Of a stretch of DNA of 64,000 nucleotides, positions 20,212-30,628 are shown piece by piece (within the stretch, counting starts at the first letter, position 1; the number at the start of each line of letters is the position of its first letter). The notes beneath the pieces are model-generated. The model did not search any database and was not told the origin of the DNA. It saw only the letters and a program-made list of their open reading frames with translations. The translations under genes were made by a program, and so were the position numbers. This DNA comes from Pandoraea terrae. GTDB lineage: Bacteria > Pseudomonadota > Gammaproteobacteria > Burkholderiales > Burkholderiaceae. The stretch lies in contig NZ_CABPRZ010000025.1 in the NCBI RefSeq assembly GCF_902459695.1, forward strand, positions 26,896-90,895, read 5' to 3'.

Positions 20212-21643
20212 TCAGCGGCCCGCGCGGCTTTGCGAGAACTGGAGTACCGGCGCACGCGGCATATCGGGCGCCACGGCGGCGGCGTCCAGCGGCGCCGCCA
20301 GCAGATCGTGCGCATTTCCCGCGATGTGGAAGATCGCGACGGCCTCACGCAAGCGGCGCGACTGTTCCTCGAGCGATCCGGCCGCCGCGGCCGCTTCCTC
20401 GACCAACGCGGCATTCTGCTGCGTCACCTGGTCCATTTGCGAGACCGCGGTGTTGACCTGCTCGATGCCGCCGCTTTGCTCGCTCGATGCGGCCGAAATC
20501 TCTCCCATGATGTCTGTGACACGCTGCACGGCCTGCACGATCTCGTCCATGGTGCGGCCGGCGTCGCGTACCTGCCGCGAGCCCTCCGTGACTTGCTGCG
20601 CCGACGATTCAATCAGGGTCTTGATCTCCTTGGCGGCCGCCGCGCTGCGCTGCGCAAGGGTTCGCACTTCGCCGGCCACGACGGCGAATCCTCGGCCTTG
20701 CTCGCCGGCGCGCGCTGCTTCGACGGCGGCGTTCAGTGCGAGGATGTTGGTCTGGAATGCAATGCCGTCGATGACGCCGATGATGTCGCCGATCTTGCCC
20801 GAACTTGCCGCAATGCCTTGCATCGTGCCTACCACGTCGCCGACCACTTGGCCGCCGCGTGCAGCGATCTCGGAGGCGTTGACGGCCAGTTGGCTCGCCT
20901 GGCGGGCATTGTCGGCGTTCTGCTTGACGGTGGCCGTCAGCTGTTCCATCGACGATGCGGTTTCTTCAAGCGATGCGGCCTGTTCTTCGGTACGCGCCGA
21001 CAGGTCGGTGTTGCCCGCAAGCAACTGACCCGATGCCGAGCAATACCGCTGCCGCCCCGATGCCGGACATCAGCATTTTCGCGAAGGCGATATCGTCACG
21101 CGTCTGTGCGCCGCTTTTTTCGACGATGGCGCGTTGCAGCGCGACCAGTTCCAGTGCTTCGCTTTGCATGACATCCAGTGTGGGCAGGGCGTCGCGCCGG
21201 GCGATGTCGAGGGCAACATCGCGCTGATTGCCAGCCAGCGCCTTGATGATCGCGTCATTGGCAAGGATGAACGCATCGTTTTGCTGGCGCAGCTTGGCGA
21301 TCAGGGCATGACCTTCGCTGGTGGTCACGTACTTGTCGAGCACGTCCTGTGCCAGTTGGATGCTGGCCAGGTTCCTCGCGATGCGCTCGGCGTCGACCTT
21401 GCGCTGCGCGGGGTCATCCGTTGTGAAATATTCCAGGGTTCGGCGCGCGTTGCCCCGCACCATCGAACTGATGGTGTGCGCGGCATCCGCCTTGGCCCAC
21501 GAGCGGGTGACCAGGATGTCGTTAGATTGTTCAATGGCGATGAATCTCGCCAACGCGATGGCCAGCAACGCCAGCAGCATCACGATGAGGGTGCCGAAGC
21601 CCAGTCCAAGCCGTGTCCTGATTTTCAAATCTGCGATTCGCAT
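20212..21643 (-). pseudogene. Methyl-accepting chemotaxis protein disrupted by a HAMP deletion and frameshift
   Basis: The 5' part (21643 down to about 21040) encodes a normal Tar-like N-terminus: TM1 (RLGLGFGTLIVMLLALLAIAL), a four-helix-bundle ligand domain and TM2 ([16 protein letters not shown]). Right after TM2 the frame changes: the signalling domain ([18 protein letters not shown], then the hairpin tip [20 protein letters not shown]) is in another frame and ends at 20212. The HAMP linker expected between them, roughly 60 residues, is missing. The upstream frame runs on only to a stop near 20966. So the gene has lost HAMP and cannot give a continuous receptor, unless the join is an assembly error. 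Confidence 0.8.
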
Positions 21644-21737
21644 GTGTGGTAACTCCAATGGATTTATTAGTAGTGTTGAGCATACGCCGTGAAGACCGGC
21701 GCATGTTGTGCTGCGGAGCTCGGAAGTGCACGAGACC

Positions 21738-21764
21738 GAGGCGCGTCAGAAAAAGGCGCGCCTC
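21738..21764 (-). terminator. Terminator-like hairpin after the BNR propeller gene
   Basis: GAGGCGCG at 21738-21745 pairs with CGCGCCTC at 21757-21764. Read leftward, the compact palindrome GGCGCGCC is followed by TTTTT. It lies 43 bases past the stop at 21807. Confidence 0.45.
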
Positions 21765-21806
21765 ATATAGGTAAACGACGGCGTACGAACGTCCTTGAAT
21801 GGTGGG

Positions 21807-22934
21807 CTAGGCAAACCGGACGACATAGATCGGCGGAAAGTGCGCCGATACGCAATGCCAATGATCGCCGCCGTCCGGGCTGGTCCATAGTCCGCCGGTC
21901 GTCGACCCCATCGCCAGGCGTCGCCCGCCGCTGTCGATGGACAGGCCGTGGCGATAGATAAGGTCGAAGGCGGGTTCGGCGGGCAGTCCGTCGGTCAGGG
22001 CCGTGAATGTCTCGCCGCCATCGCGCGTGCGGTTGACGATGAGGCGGCCGTCAACGGGCATGCGGCACTCGTCCTTGACGGCCGGTACGAACCACGCGAG
22101 GTCGGGATCGTCAGGATGTACCGCGACGGCAAAGCCGAAACTCGACGGCTGCGCCTGGATGCGGCGCCAGTGGTTGCCGCCGTCCACCGTGCGGAAGATG
22201 CCGTTGTGGTGCTGCGCCCAGAAAGCGTCGGGCGCGCCCGCGCATTGCACGAGCCGATGCACGTCCTGCACGTTCGGATCGAGCCGCCGTTCGGGCGGCA
22301 TGTAGTCGGCTTCCATGCCGGCCGCCGCAAGCCGCCATGTCGCGCCACTGTCGCGGGTCGTCCAGACACCCCCGGTGGACACGCCGATTGTTACATGCGC
22401 ACTCGTGCGCGGATCGATGCAAATGCTGTGGATGCCCGGGTGATCATAGCCGCCGCCCATCCACTCCGAGCGCTCGGGAAGATTCCAGAGCGTGTCGACC
22501 AACGTCCACGTGTCGCCGCGATCGTGCGAACGAAACAGGCCGCCCGGGATCGTGCCGGCCCAGAGTTCGCCCGGCGCGTCCGCGCCTGACGCTTCAAGAC
22601 ACCATATCTGCTCGACGGACGGCGCGTCGCTGTCTGCGACGCCGCCACCTTCTCCGCCTTCGCCACTCCCGGCATCGTCGTTGCCCACGGCAGGGAACGC
22701 GGGCGCGGCGCAGGCCGTCCACTCGGTGTCGCCGGGCGTACGCCGCCACAATTTGACGCCGAAATGTCCCAGATTGAGGGCCACGTACAGCACATCGTCA
22801 CGCGGGTCCTGCAGCACCATGCTGACGGGCTCCCCGCGGAATTCGGGCGTGGATGACACGGCGGACCAATGTTCACCTTCGCGGCGCAGCGTAAACAGGC
22901 CTTTGCGGGTGCCGACGTAAAGCGTCTCGTCCAT
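21807..22934 (-). CDS. BNR/YVTN-type beta-propeller protein (exo-sialidase-like fold)
   Basis: A 375-residue protein with repeated Asp-box-like blades: DRGDTWTL, DSGATWRL, DGGNHWRRI, DGGETFTAL and DGGDHWH. Each is the S/D-x-D-x-G-x-T/H-W pattern of BNR repeats. There is no signal peptide (MDETLYVGTRKGLFTL), so the protein seems cytosolic. Such proteins are often named sialidases, but the sialidase Arg triad is not evident. It lies 30 bases after a ThiS/MoaD-like gene on the same strand, and the two probably work together. Confidence 0.85.
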   Translation of the reverse strand: MDETLYVGTRKGLFTLRREGEHWSAVSSTPEFRGEPVSMVLQDPRDDVLYVALNLGHFGVKLWRRTPGDTEWTACAAPAFPAVGNDDAGSGEGGEGGGVADSDAPSVEQIWCLEASGADAPGELWAGTIPGGLFRSHDRGDTWTLVDTLWNLPERSEWMGGGYDHPGIHSICIDPRTSAHVTIGVSTGGVWTTRDSGATWRLAAAGMEADYMPPERRLDPNVQDVHRLVQCAGAPDAFWAQHHNGIFRTVDGGNHWRRIQAQPSSFGFAVAVHPDDPDLAWFVPAVKDECRMPVDGRLIVNRTRDGGETFTALTDGLPAEPAFDLIYRHGLSIDSGGRRLAMGSTTGGLWTSPDGGDHWHCVSAHFPPIYVVRFA

Positions 22935-22964
22935 GGAATGTCTCCAGTACGGTTGTGCGCGGGT

Positions 22965-23234
22965 TCAGCCGCCCGACAATGCCTGCACCACGTAGACCCG
23001 ACTCGTGGCCTGTAGCCGGTCGGACAGGGCGCGCCGGTCGCGAATCATGGTGCCGTCGATAAAGATGGTGACGTGCGGGCGCAGGCGTCCCTGGTCGTCG
23101 AACAGGTAGGCTTGCAGGCCGGGCGCCTGGCGCAGGCAGTCATGGAGCGCAGCGGCGACGGTTTCGCCGCCGACATCGAGCGGCGGCACGGCCACGTGCC
23201 GCTGGATCGCGGGCGCAAAAGTCACTTGCGGCAT
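22965..23234 (-). CDS. MoaD/ThiS-like ubiquitin-fold protein with C-terminal Gly-Gly
   Basis: An 89-residue beta-grasp protein. It has the internal pattern VAAALHDCLRQAPGLQAYLFDDQGRLRPHV, DGTMIRDRRAL and a C-terminus ending ...VVQALSGG. The terminal diglycine is the hallmark of sulfur carriers that are adenylated and thiocarboxylated. There is no moaE, moeB, thiF or thiG next to it. It is followed by the BNR propeller gene, 30 bases on. The ATG at 23234 has no clear Shine-Dalgarno site. Confidence 0.8.
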   Translation of the reverse strand: MPQVTFAPAIQRHVAVPPLDVGGETVAAALHDCLRQAPGLQAYLFDDQGRLRPHVTIFIDGTMIRDRRALSDRLQATSRVYVVQALSGG

Positions 23235-23374
23235 GATCGAAATCGAAATACCAGGGTGACGGTCGTTACAGTGTAGGCCATTGGCCAATTTGCAGGGCCG
23301 GCCGTACTCGGCATGGCCATTGGCCTGTGGCTGCGCAGCACGGACCGGGTGCGGCGCCAGGCATTGCGAGGTTG

Positions 23375-26026
23375 TCAGCCTGCGGCCGGCGTCGGCACGA
23401 CGGGGGGCTGGCGTGACAGCTCGCCGCCGCCATTGTCGGTGGCGCCGTGCCGGCTGGCGTTCCATTGCGCCAGCCACGGCTCCAGGTCGTGGGGCGCGAG
23501 CGCCGGTGAGAACAAATACCCCTGAGCGACACGGTAGCCTTGCGAGACCAGGACCGCACGCTGGTCTTCGTTTTCCACACCTTCGGCGACGACCGTCAGA
23601 TGCAGGCTGTGGCCGATGCTGATGATGGCGCTGGTCAGCGCGCGTACGGTTTCGTCGCGCGCGACATCATGGACAAAGCTCCGGTCGAGCTTCAATTCCG
23701 AGACCGGCAGGCGGCGCAGGTAGCCAAGGCTCGAGTAGCCCGTGCCGAAATCGTCCATCGACAGACGCACGCCCAGCGCATGCACCCGGTCGATGATCCG
23801 CAAGGTGTTCGGATTATTGTCCATCAGCACGCTTTCCGTGATTTCGATCGACAGGTTGGACGGCGAGAGGCCGAATTCGAGCAGGGTTTCGGCAATCTTG
23901 TGGGGCAGTTCATGATCGTGAAAATTGGTCGGCGACAGATTGACGGCCACGGTGGAGATGCCGATGCCCCGGTCGCGCCAGTCCGCCAACTGGCGGCACG
24001 ATTCGCGCAATGTCCAGGTGCCGAGTTCGCCGATCAGGCCGCATTCTTCCGCCAGTGCGATGAACCGGCTCGGCGCAATTTCGCCCAGCTCCGGGTGCAT
24101 CCAGCGTGTCAGCGCCTCGACGCCGCATACGTGTTCGTCGAGCAGATTCACCTGCGGCTGATAGTGCAGCCGCAGCGTGCCTTGGCGCAGGGCGTCGCGC
24201 ATCGCCGTTTCCAACTCGAGCCGTTCCTGCGCCCGTGCATCGAGATCGTCGCTGAAGAAGCACACGTTGCCCCGGTTGGTCAGCTTCGCCTGATACATCG
24301 CCATGTCGGCGCGTTGCAGCAGGGTATCGAAGTCGCGGCCGTCGGCCGGGTACAGCGAGACGCCGATGCTGCCGCTCGGGATCAGCGTCACGCGGCCGAT
24401 CTTGCACGGCGCGGACAGGGCCGTTTGCAGCCGGTTGATGGCGACATTGACGCTTTCCCGGTTGCACTCGGTGAGGACAACGACGAATTCGTCGCCCGAG
24501 AGCCGCGCGACGATATCCGCGCCTCGCAATTCACGTCGCAGGCGCTCTCCAACCGTGCGCAGCAGCGTGTCGCCGGCCTGGTGGCCCAGCGAGTCGTTGA
24601 CTTGCTTGAAACGGTCGAGGTCAATGAACAGCACGGCCAACGATGCTTCGAGCCCTTGCGCGCTGGCGACTGCCTGCACGGCGCGCGCATGCAGCATGCT
24701 GCGGTTGGGCAGGCCTGTCAGGCTGTCGGAAAAGGCGAGCTGGCGGATGCGGGCGCGCGATTCATCGCGCTCGAAAGCGAGCTTGCACAGATGCACGCAA
24801 ACGTCGAGCAGCTGCTCGTGAAGGGCGTCGGGGCCGCGCTTCGTACGGTAATAGAACGCCAGCGTGCCGCACACCCGTCCGTCGTTTGCAACGATCGGCA
24901 TGGACCACGACGCCGCGAGGCCGAACTGCTTCACGACGAAGCGGAAATTGGCCCACAACGGATCCGTCTCCATGTCCGTGACGATCACCGGCCGGGCGAA
25001 ATACGCTGCCGTGCCGCATGTGCCGGCATACGGGCCGATCGCCAGGCCGTCGACGGCTTCGTGGTACTCCGGCGGCAGGCTGGGGCCGGCAAGGGTGTGC
25101 AAATGGCCGGTTTCGTCGACGCGCAGGATCGACGCGAGCACCTCCGGCGCGATGGTTTCAAGTTCGCGGCAGATCAGCGTCATCACTTCCACGAGCGGCG
25201 CGTCGCGCACCATCGCGGCCAGCGCCTTGTGCTGGAGGACTTCCTGGATTTTCGACTGGGTAATGTCGGTAAACAGGCTGACGATGTGGATCAGCTCGCC
25301 GGCTTCGTCGAAGATCGGGTTGGAAACGAGCGAGACCCACAATGGCTGGCGCAGCTTGTCGAGTACGAGGACTTCGGTGTGGCAGCCCTGGCCCTCGCGC
25401 ACGGCCATGAGGCTTTCGCGAAATGCCTGGCGCAGGGCCGGCTGCTCGCCGAACGGTTCGCTTGCCAGGCGCCCGACGATATCGTCGGCCGTATAGCCGA
25501 ACATGCGTGTGAAGCCGGCGTTGACATAGCGCGCGCGGCCAATCTTGTCACTGATGAGCACCGCATTGTCAGTGGCGTCGACACCCAGCGAGAGGAGGTG
25601 CAGGCGTTCGTCGTCGGCCAGTTCGCGGGTGACGCGCGCGGTCACGTCGGCGCCCAGTTTGATGACCTCGACCAGGTGCCCCTGGTCGTCGAGCACCGGG
25701 TTGTAGGTCGCCTCGAACCAGACCGGGGTGCCGTCGCGCGCGCGTCTGCGAACGAGGGCGGTCACGGGCTTTCCCGCGCGCAACTGGCGCCAGAGTTCGT
25801 CGGTATCGGTCGGCTGCGACGGGTCGCTCAGGATGCTGTGGGGCTGGCCGATCAGGTCACTGCGGGCGTAGCCGACGGCGGCCAGCAGATTGTCGTTGAC
25901 ATCGGCAATGCGGCCGTCCGGTCCGAGCGTAAGCATCGCCAAAGACCGGTCGAGCGCGGCCAGAAGCGCATCCTGACCGGCGGCAGAGCCAGGCGCGCCT
26001 GGCGGCGATTGGCGGGACTCGACCAT
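23375..26026 (-). CDS. PAS-PAS-GAF-GGDEF-EAL c-di-GMP signalling protein
   Basis: An 883-residue multidomain protein. In order: PAS (about 20-135; FEATYNPVLDDQGHLVEVIKLGADVT), second PAS/PAC (about 150-265), GAF (about 280-425), GGDEF (about 440-605; active site SGDEF, slightly degenerate at the first Gly) and EAL (about 615-865; GVEALTRW, then NLSP, then DDFGTGYSSL). The EAL catalytic residues look intact, so it could hydrolyse c-di-GMP; the SGDEF may still be active. No membrane segment. The ATG at 26026 was chosen because upstream codons add no domain and AGGGGA precedes it. Confidence 0.9.
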   Translation of the reverse strand: MVESRQSPPGAPGSAAGQDALLAALDRSLAMLTLGPDGRIADVNDNLLAAVGYARSDLIGQPHSILSDPSQPTDTDELWRQLRAGKPVTALVRRRARDGTPVWFEATYNPVLDDQGHLVEVIKLGADVTARVTRELADDERLHLLSLGVDATDNAVLISDKIGRARYVNAGFTRMFGYTADDIVGRLASEPFGEQPALRQAFRESLMAVREGQGCHTEVLVLDKLRQPLWVSLVSNPIFDEAGELIHIVSLFTDITQSKIQEVLQHKALAAMVRDAPLVEVMTLICRELETIAPEVLASILRVDETGHLHTLAGPSLPPEYHEAVDGLAIGPYAGTCGTAAYFARPVIVTDMETDPLWANFRFVVKQFGLAASWSMPIVANDGRVCGTLAFYYRTKRGPDALHEQLLDVCVHLCKLAFERDESRARIRQLAFSDSLTGLPNRSMLHARAVQAVASAQGLEASLAVLFIDLDRFKQVNDSLGHQAGDTLLRTVGERLRRELRGADIVARLSGDEFVVVLTECNRESVNVAINRLQTALSAPCKIGRVTLIPSGSIGVSLYPADGRDFDTLLQRADMAMYQAKLTNRGNVCFFSDDLDARAQERLELETAMRDALRQGTLRLHYQPQVNLLDEHVCGVEALTRWMHPELGEIAPSRFIALAEECGLIGELGTWTLRESCRQLADWRDRGIGISTVAVNLSPTNFHDHELPHKIAETLLEFGLSPSNLSIEITESVLMDNNPNTLRIIDRVHALGVRLSMDDFGTGYSSLGYLRRLPVSELKLDRSFVHDVARDETVRALTSAIISIGHSLHLTVVAEGVENEDQRAVLVSQGYRVAQGYLFSPALAPHDLEPWLAQWNASRHGATDNGGGELSRQPPVVPTPAAG

Positions 26027-26271
26027 CGCAAAAGCTTCCCCTGAGGCTTGCGGTTGACGGCCACTAGCCGCCTGTTCGTTTCGTTGGACCGACGCGTACG
26101 GGTTTTCGAGGCGGCCGCGCCACGGTACGCAGCTTTCCCGGCTAGTATAACGTTCGGCGTGTGACACTCCGTGCTCGACTCGTCGGAAATACCCGGAATT
26201 CGTCGAGGCAGGGTTTGGAACACACGTTTGATTGTGGGCTACCGGAAGGCGCCGCGCATCCTCGCTTCTCC

Positions 26272-26490
26272 CTAGGCGGCGATCACGCGGATGCGCACCC
26301 CGGTCAGCGACACTGTCTGGCCGGCGCGGATCTTGCACGTCTTGCGGGTTTCCATCTTCCCGTCGACGGACACGTTGCCGCTGGCAACGAGCGCTTTGCC
26401 GGCGCCGCCGGAATCGACTACGCCGGCGAGTTTGAGGAGGTCGTTGAGGGCGACGAACTCGCCGGTCAACTGAAATTCAAGGTTTTGCAT
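26272..26490 (-). CDS. S4-domain RNA-binding protein, YbcJ-like
   Basis: A 72-residue protein that is one S4 RNA-binding fold: VALNDLLKLAGVVDSGGAGKALVASGNVSVDGKMET, with the family's L-K-x-x-x-x-x-x-S-G-G-x-A-K pattern. Length and sequence are typical of the E. coli YbcJ family. Likely binds structured RNA. Unlinked to neighbours functionally. Confidence 0.85.
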   Translation of the reverse strand: MQNLEFQLTGEFVALNDLLKLAGVVDSGGAGKALVASGNVSVDGKMETRKTCKIRAGQTVSLTGVRIRVIAA

Positions 26491-26573
26491 GACGGACTTC
26501 GATTAGGTCACGCCCGTTCGGTGCGGGGCGTGCAAGGCGGGCATTGTCGCCCGTCCGGGCCCGCCTGCCAAGT

Positions 26574-26614
26574 GGGGCAGACGGGGCGGGCCGCGCCGGC
26601 GCGGCCTCTGCCCC
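26574..26614 (-). terminator. Long GC-rich stem-loop after the TMEM175-like gene
   Basis: GGGGCAGA (26574-26581) pairs with TCTGCCCC (26607-26614), and inside it GGCCGCGC pairs with GCGCGGCC. It starts 6 bases past the stop at 26620. There is no T tract, so termination is plausible but not certain. Confidence 0.4.
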
Positions 26615-26619
26615 GCGTG

Positions 26620-27195
<576 letters not shown>

Positions 27196-27197
27196 GG

Positions 27198-28205
27198 CTA
27201 ATTGGCTGCCACGCGGTTGCGTCCGGCATGCTTGGCCGAGTAGAGCGCCTGGTCGGCACGCCGCAGCAGCATGCTGAACTGGCTGTCGTCGGCGGCGATG
27301 CCGCCGATGCCGATGCTGACGGTAAAGCGCACCTGGCCGGCAGGGCCCGGCACCTGGGCGGCGCCGATGGCCTTGAGCAGGCGCTCGGCCGCGTGACCGG
27401 CGCCGACAGCGTCCGTATCGGGCAGCAGCACGGCGAATTCTTCGCCGCCGAGGCGTCCGACGTGGGTGCCTTTGCGCAGCACGCTGCGGGCGATCAAATA
27501 GAGTTCCGTAATCACCCGGTCACCGGTGTCGTGTCCCCAGCGGTCATTGATCGCCTTGAACTGATCGATATCGAGCACCAGGGTGCTCAGGTTTCGCGGC
27601 TCGTTGCGCGCGCGGGCGAACGCGCGGTCGGCTTCCTGCAGGAACGCCCGGCGATTGAGTGCGCCCGTGAGCGGGTCCGTCGTCGCCATCGCGTGGAGCG
27701 CGCGGTTGACGCGGCGCAGTTCGAGTTCGTTGACGACCAACGCGGACAGGTCTGCCAGCAGGCCGCGTTTTTCCGCGTCGAGCGTGCGCGGATGATGGTC
27801 GATGACGCATAGCGTGCCGAGCGGGTGGCCTTCCGGCGTACGCAGCGGCGCCCCGGCGTAGAAGCGGATATGCGGCGCGCCGCTGACGAGCGGGTTGTCG
27901 GCAAAGCGGCGATCGCTCTGCGCGTCCTGGACGACGAAAACCTCATCGCTCGTGATCGCGTGGGCGCAGAATGATACGGAGCGCGGGGTTTGCGCCGCGT
28001 CGAGACCTTGGCGCGCCTTGAACCATTGGCGCGACTCGTCGACCAGCGAGATCAACGAGATCGGCGCGCCCAGCATATGCGTCGCGAGCCGCACGATGCG
28101 GTCGAACTCTGGTTCCGGCGGGGTGTCGAGGACATCATAGCGGCGCAGTGCCGCGAGGCGGGCGGCCTCGTTGATCAGCAACGTCTCGGACGCAGAAGCG
28201 GTCAT
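27198..28205 (-). CDS. GAF-GGDEF diguanylate cyclase
   Basis: A 335-residue cytosolic protein. Residues about 12-165 form a GAF domain of the type found in cyclases starting ...EAARLAALRRYDVLDTPPE. Residues about 170-333 are GGDEF (DPLTGALNRRAF, DIDQFKAINDRWGH, active site GGEEF). It should make c-di-GMP. The ATG at 28205 is chosen because the GAF opening motif begins directly after it; the frame continues upstream without features. It overlaps functionally with the two other c-di-GMP genes in the window. Confidence 0.92.
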   Translation of the reverse strand: MTASASETLLINEAARLAALRRYDVLDTPPEPEFDRIVRLATHMLGAPISLISLVDESRQWFKARQGLDAAQTPRSVSFCAHAITSDEVFVVQDAQSDRRFADNPLVSGAPHIRFYAGAPLRTPEGHPLGTLCVIDHHPRTLDAEKRGLLADLSALVVNELELRRVNRALHAMATTDPLTGALNRRAFLQEADRAFARARNEPRNLSTLVLDIDQFKAINDRWGHDTGDRVITELYLIARSVLRKGTHVGRLGGEEFAVLLPDTDAVGAGHAAERLLKAIGAAQVPGPAGQVRFTVSIGIGGIAADDSQFSMLLRRADQALYSAKHAGRNRVAAN

Positions 28206-28320
28206 GAGCGTAGTCTTGGGAGAGGGACGCGTTGATTGGCATGGCGGCCGATGTACCGGCACGCCGAATTGGCGATCATTGTGCCGCGCGAGGCGCGGCT
28301 TGGCAATTCCGGAGGTGGGC

Positions 28321-29238
28321 ATGGCGCAGCTTCGCATCGGCACGGCATCCTGGACAGACAAATCCCTGATTGCCTGCAAACGCTTCTACCCCCGTGGCGC
28401 GAGTACGCCGGCGGCGCGGCTGGCCTACTACGCGAGTCAGTTCGCGGCCGTCGAGGTCGACAGCAGCTATTACGCGATGCCGAGCGCCTACAACGCGCAA
28501 CAGTGGGTCGAGCGCACGCCGGCGGATTTCGTTTTCCATATCAAGGCGTTCCGGGCACTCACGCACCACCAGACGCCACGCGTGGCATTGCCGCCCGCGG
28601 TGCGCGAAGCCTTGCCCGGGGAAACGCCGAACGTGTATTACAAGGACATGCCGGCCGAAGTCGTCGACGCGTTGTGGGCGGATTATCGTCGCGGCATTGC
28701 GCCGTTGCGCGCCGCCGGACGCCTGGGTGCGGTCCATTTTCAGTTTGCGCCGTGGGTGACGTTCGGGCCGCCCGCGTTCGCGCACATTGAGGCGTGCATC
28801 GGGCAGTTGCCGGACGTGACGCTGTCAGTCGAGTTCCGGCACCGGTCGTGGTTCGCGCCCGGGCATCACGAGGCGACCTTGCGGTTCCTGTCCGATCACG
28901 GGCTGGTCCATACGGTTGTGGATGAGCCGCAAGGCTTCGCCAACAGCGTGCCGGCGGTCTGGGCGATAACGAATCCGTCGCTGGCCGTGGTGCGTTTTCA
29001 TGGGCGTAATACCGTCACCTGGAACCAGAAGGGGCACGCGAGCTCCGGCGACCGATTCAACTACGACTATAGTGACGAGGAGCTGCGTGAACTTGCTGAA
29101 CAGATGCGCCGGCATCTGGCAGGCGCGCAGAACGTCGCGGCATTCTTCAACAACAACTACGAGGATCAGGGGCAGCGCAACGCGCGCACGCTGATGGAAA
29201 TCTTCGGGGTGCCGAGACCGGCTGACCGGCTGGCATAG
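28321..29238 (+). CDS. DUF72 family protein (TIM-barrel, YecE-like)
   Basis: A 305-residue protein with the DUF72 pattern: IGTASWTDKSLI near the start, QFAAVEVDSSYYAMPS, FVFHIKAFRALT, VEFRHRSWF and AAFFNNNYEDQGQRNA near the end. YecE-like proteins have a TIM-barrel fold; their reaction is unknown. GGAGGTGGGC precedes the ATG at 28321. It is divergent from the GAF-GGDEF gene. Confidence 0.9.
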   Translation: MAQLRIGTASWTDKSLIACKRFYPRGASTPAARLAYYASQFAAVEVDSSYYAMPSAYNAQQWVERTPADFVFHIKAFRALTHHQTPRVALPPAVREALPGETPNVYYKDMPAEVVDALWADYRRGIAPLRAAGRLGAVHFQFAPWVTFGPPAFAHIEACIGQLPDVTLSVEFRHRSWFAPGHHEATLRFLSDHGLVHTVVDEPQGFANSVPAVWAITNPSLAVVRFHGRNTVTWNQKGHASSGDRFNYDYSDEELRELAEQMRRHLAGAQNVAAFFNNNYEDQGQRNARTLMEIFGVPRPADRLA

Positions 29239-29411
29239 CGGGAAATGAACGCATCTTCGCGCGCATGACGTCCGTCGATCGACGTTCTTTATCGGAGCGC
29301 CTTGGTGTGCCGACAGGCGCATGCTAGGATGCCCGAGGCGGCCATCAGCGTAGGGGGGACAAGAAGCGCAACGGCTAGCCGCACATGATTGCCAATCGAC
29401 AGGAGACACGT

Positions 29412-29714
29412 ATGAGCGTTTTTGCCATCAATGGCGTTCGCCTGAATGATGATACGGGCCGCGTTACCCATGTGCGATGGGCTCGCGTCGACACGGATAC
29501 CAACACGTGGGCAGCGGAGCCGGCGGTCGATCCGGTCATCGACGTGGTTGAGGTCATCATGGGCGGGGATCACGTCTTCACGGTCTTCCGTGACGGTGCG
29601 AATACGATCCCCGGCCCGAGAGTCCGAATCGACATACTTCCCGGCGGGGTCGAGACATTGGCACTCGAAAACGCAGGGAAGCATCAGACCTTCCAGAATT
29701 TACCCCGGATCTAG
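29412..29714 (+). CDS. Small protein of unknown function
   Basis: A 100-residue protein with no signal or membrane segment. It appears all-beta (VTHVRWARVDTDT, VIDVVEVIMGGDHVFTVF, PRVRIDILPGG). AGGAGACACGT precedes the ATG. I do not recognise a family, although short proteins of this type are common as single genes in Burkholderiales. Confidence 0.65.
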   Translation: MSVFAINGVRLNDDTGRVTHVRWARVDTDTNTWAAEPAVDPVIDVVEVIMGGDHVFTVFRDGANTIPGPRVRIDILPGGVETLALENAGKHQTFQNLPRI

Positions 29715-29986
29715 ATTCGTTCGATAAGACAGGGCGAGCCCGCACCGCCTCAGCGCGAGTGCGAGCTCGATGCCCGGCGGCGCTTGCGCGGCCGGCGGCG
29801 ATCGGCTAGATTTGTCCAGCGACGAGTATTCGAGGCAGTCCGGCGGCGTTGTGTCGGGGATGATAGCTCGGGGTGGAGAATGGCGAAAGTCGAAGGCTAC
29901 GCATCGTCGGCGCATGAATACGCTCCGTCGTTGCGCAATCGGTACGCCCTGGCTTGGACGTTGGCGTGCTCGCGCCTCGAGCACGT

Positions 29987-30390
29987 TGCTTCACTTCGGT
30001 ATTGCCGACCCTGGTACGGCTGAAGACGTCTCGCACTTCTACGCGTTGCGAAGCGGGACAGTGAGTGTTCTCGATCCACTGCAGGGCTTGATGTCTTTCC
30101 CGTCGTTTCACACGATAACTGCGGTACTTTGCGCGTACGCGGTACGCAGCGTACAACCCGTTTTTCCTCTGGCGGTTGTACTGAACGTGGTGATGGTGTG
30201 CTCGACGCCCACACAGGGCGGTCACTACCTTTCCGACGTTTTGGCCGGACTGGCCGTCGCCGTCGTCGCCATTCTCGCCGTCCGGATCTGCATGAGCCGT
30301 GGCGCCGAGTGGTATCCCGTCAATTCATTGACGCAACCAGGGCAAATTGCACTTCGTGACGCAAGTTCGCCAGAAGCACAACGCCGGTGA
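29987..30390 (+). pseudogene. 3' remnant of a PAP2-superfamily phosphatase
   Basis: The frame encodes the C-terminal half of an inositolphosphotransferase-type PAP2 protein: the SFPSFHT motif (C2) and GGHYLSDVLAG (C3, with catalytic His and Asp), framed by two membrane helices. The N-terminal helices and the C1 K-x6-RP motif are missing; upstream the frame continues for some 70 codons of Arg-rich sequence with no membrane character. The gene is therefore probably 5'-truncated and inactive. It borders the peptide export cluster. Confidence 0.6.
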
Positions 30391-30628
30391 GGAAGAAAAC
30401 CAGGCGGTTGAAGTGTGCAGCGACCGGTAGCGTGGTTTTGGTGATCAGTGCTTGCGTCTGATAATCATTCCTGAGCTGCCTTAGACGACGGGCCACGAAC
30501 TTCCGATACGCCATCTCCCCGATAGAGAAAGTCACTTGTTGGTGAAATACCTGGCCGTCAGGAAGCCTTCGCTTTATTTCGTACGTAATGATGTCGTCGC
30601 TCAGTATCTTTCTGTTTTTCAGGAACAT
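30320..30628 (-). CDS. Possible small protein with a C-terminal membrane helix
   Basis: A 102-residue open frame with a basic N-terminal half and one hydrophobic stretch near residues 76-90 (LVFFLTGVVLLANL). The base composition is more A/T-rich than neighbouring genes and the start has no clear Shine-Dalgarno site. It overlaps the PAP2 remnant by 71 bases. It may be foreign DNA or a chance frame. Confidence 0.3.
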   Translation of the reverse strand: MFLKNRKILSDDIITYEIKRRLPDGQVFHQQVTFSIGEMAYRKFVARRLRQLRNDYQTQALITKTTLPVAAHFNRLVFFLTGVVLLANLRHEVQFALVASMN

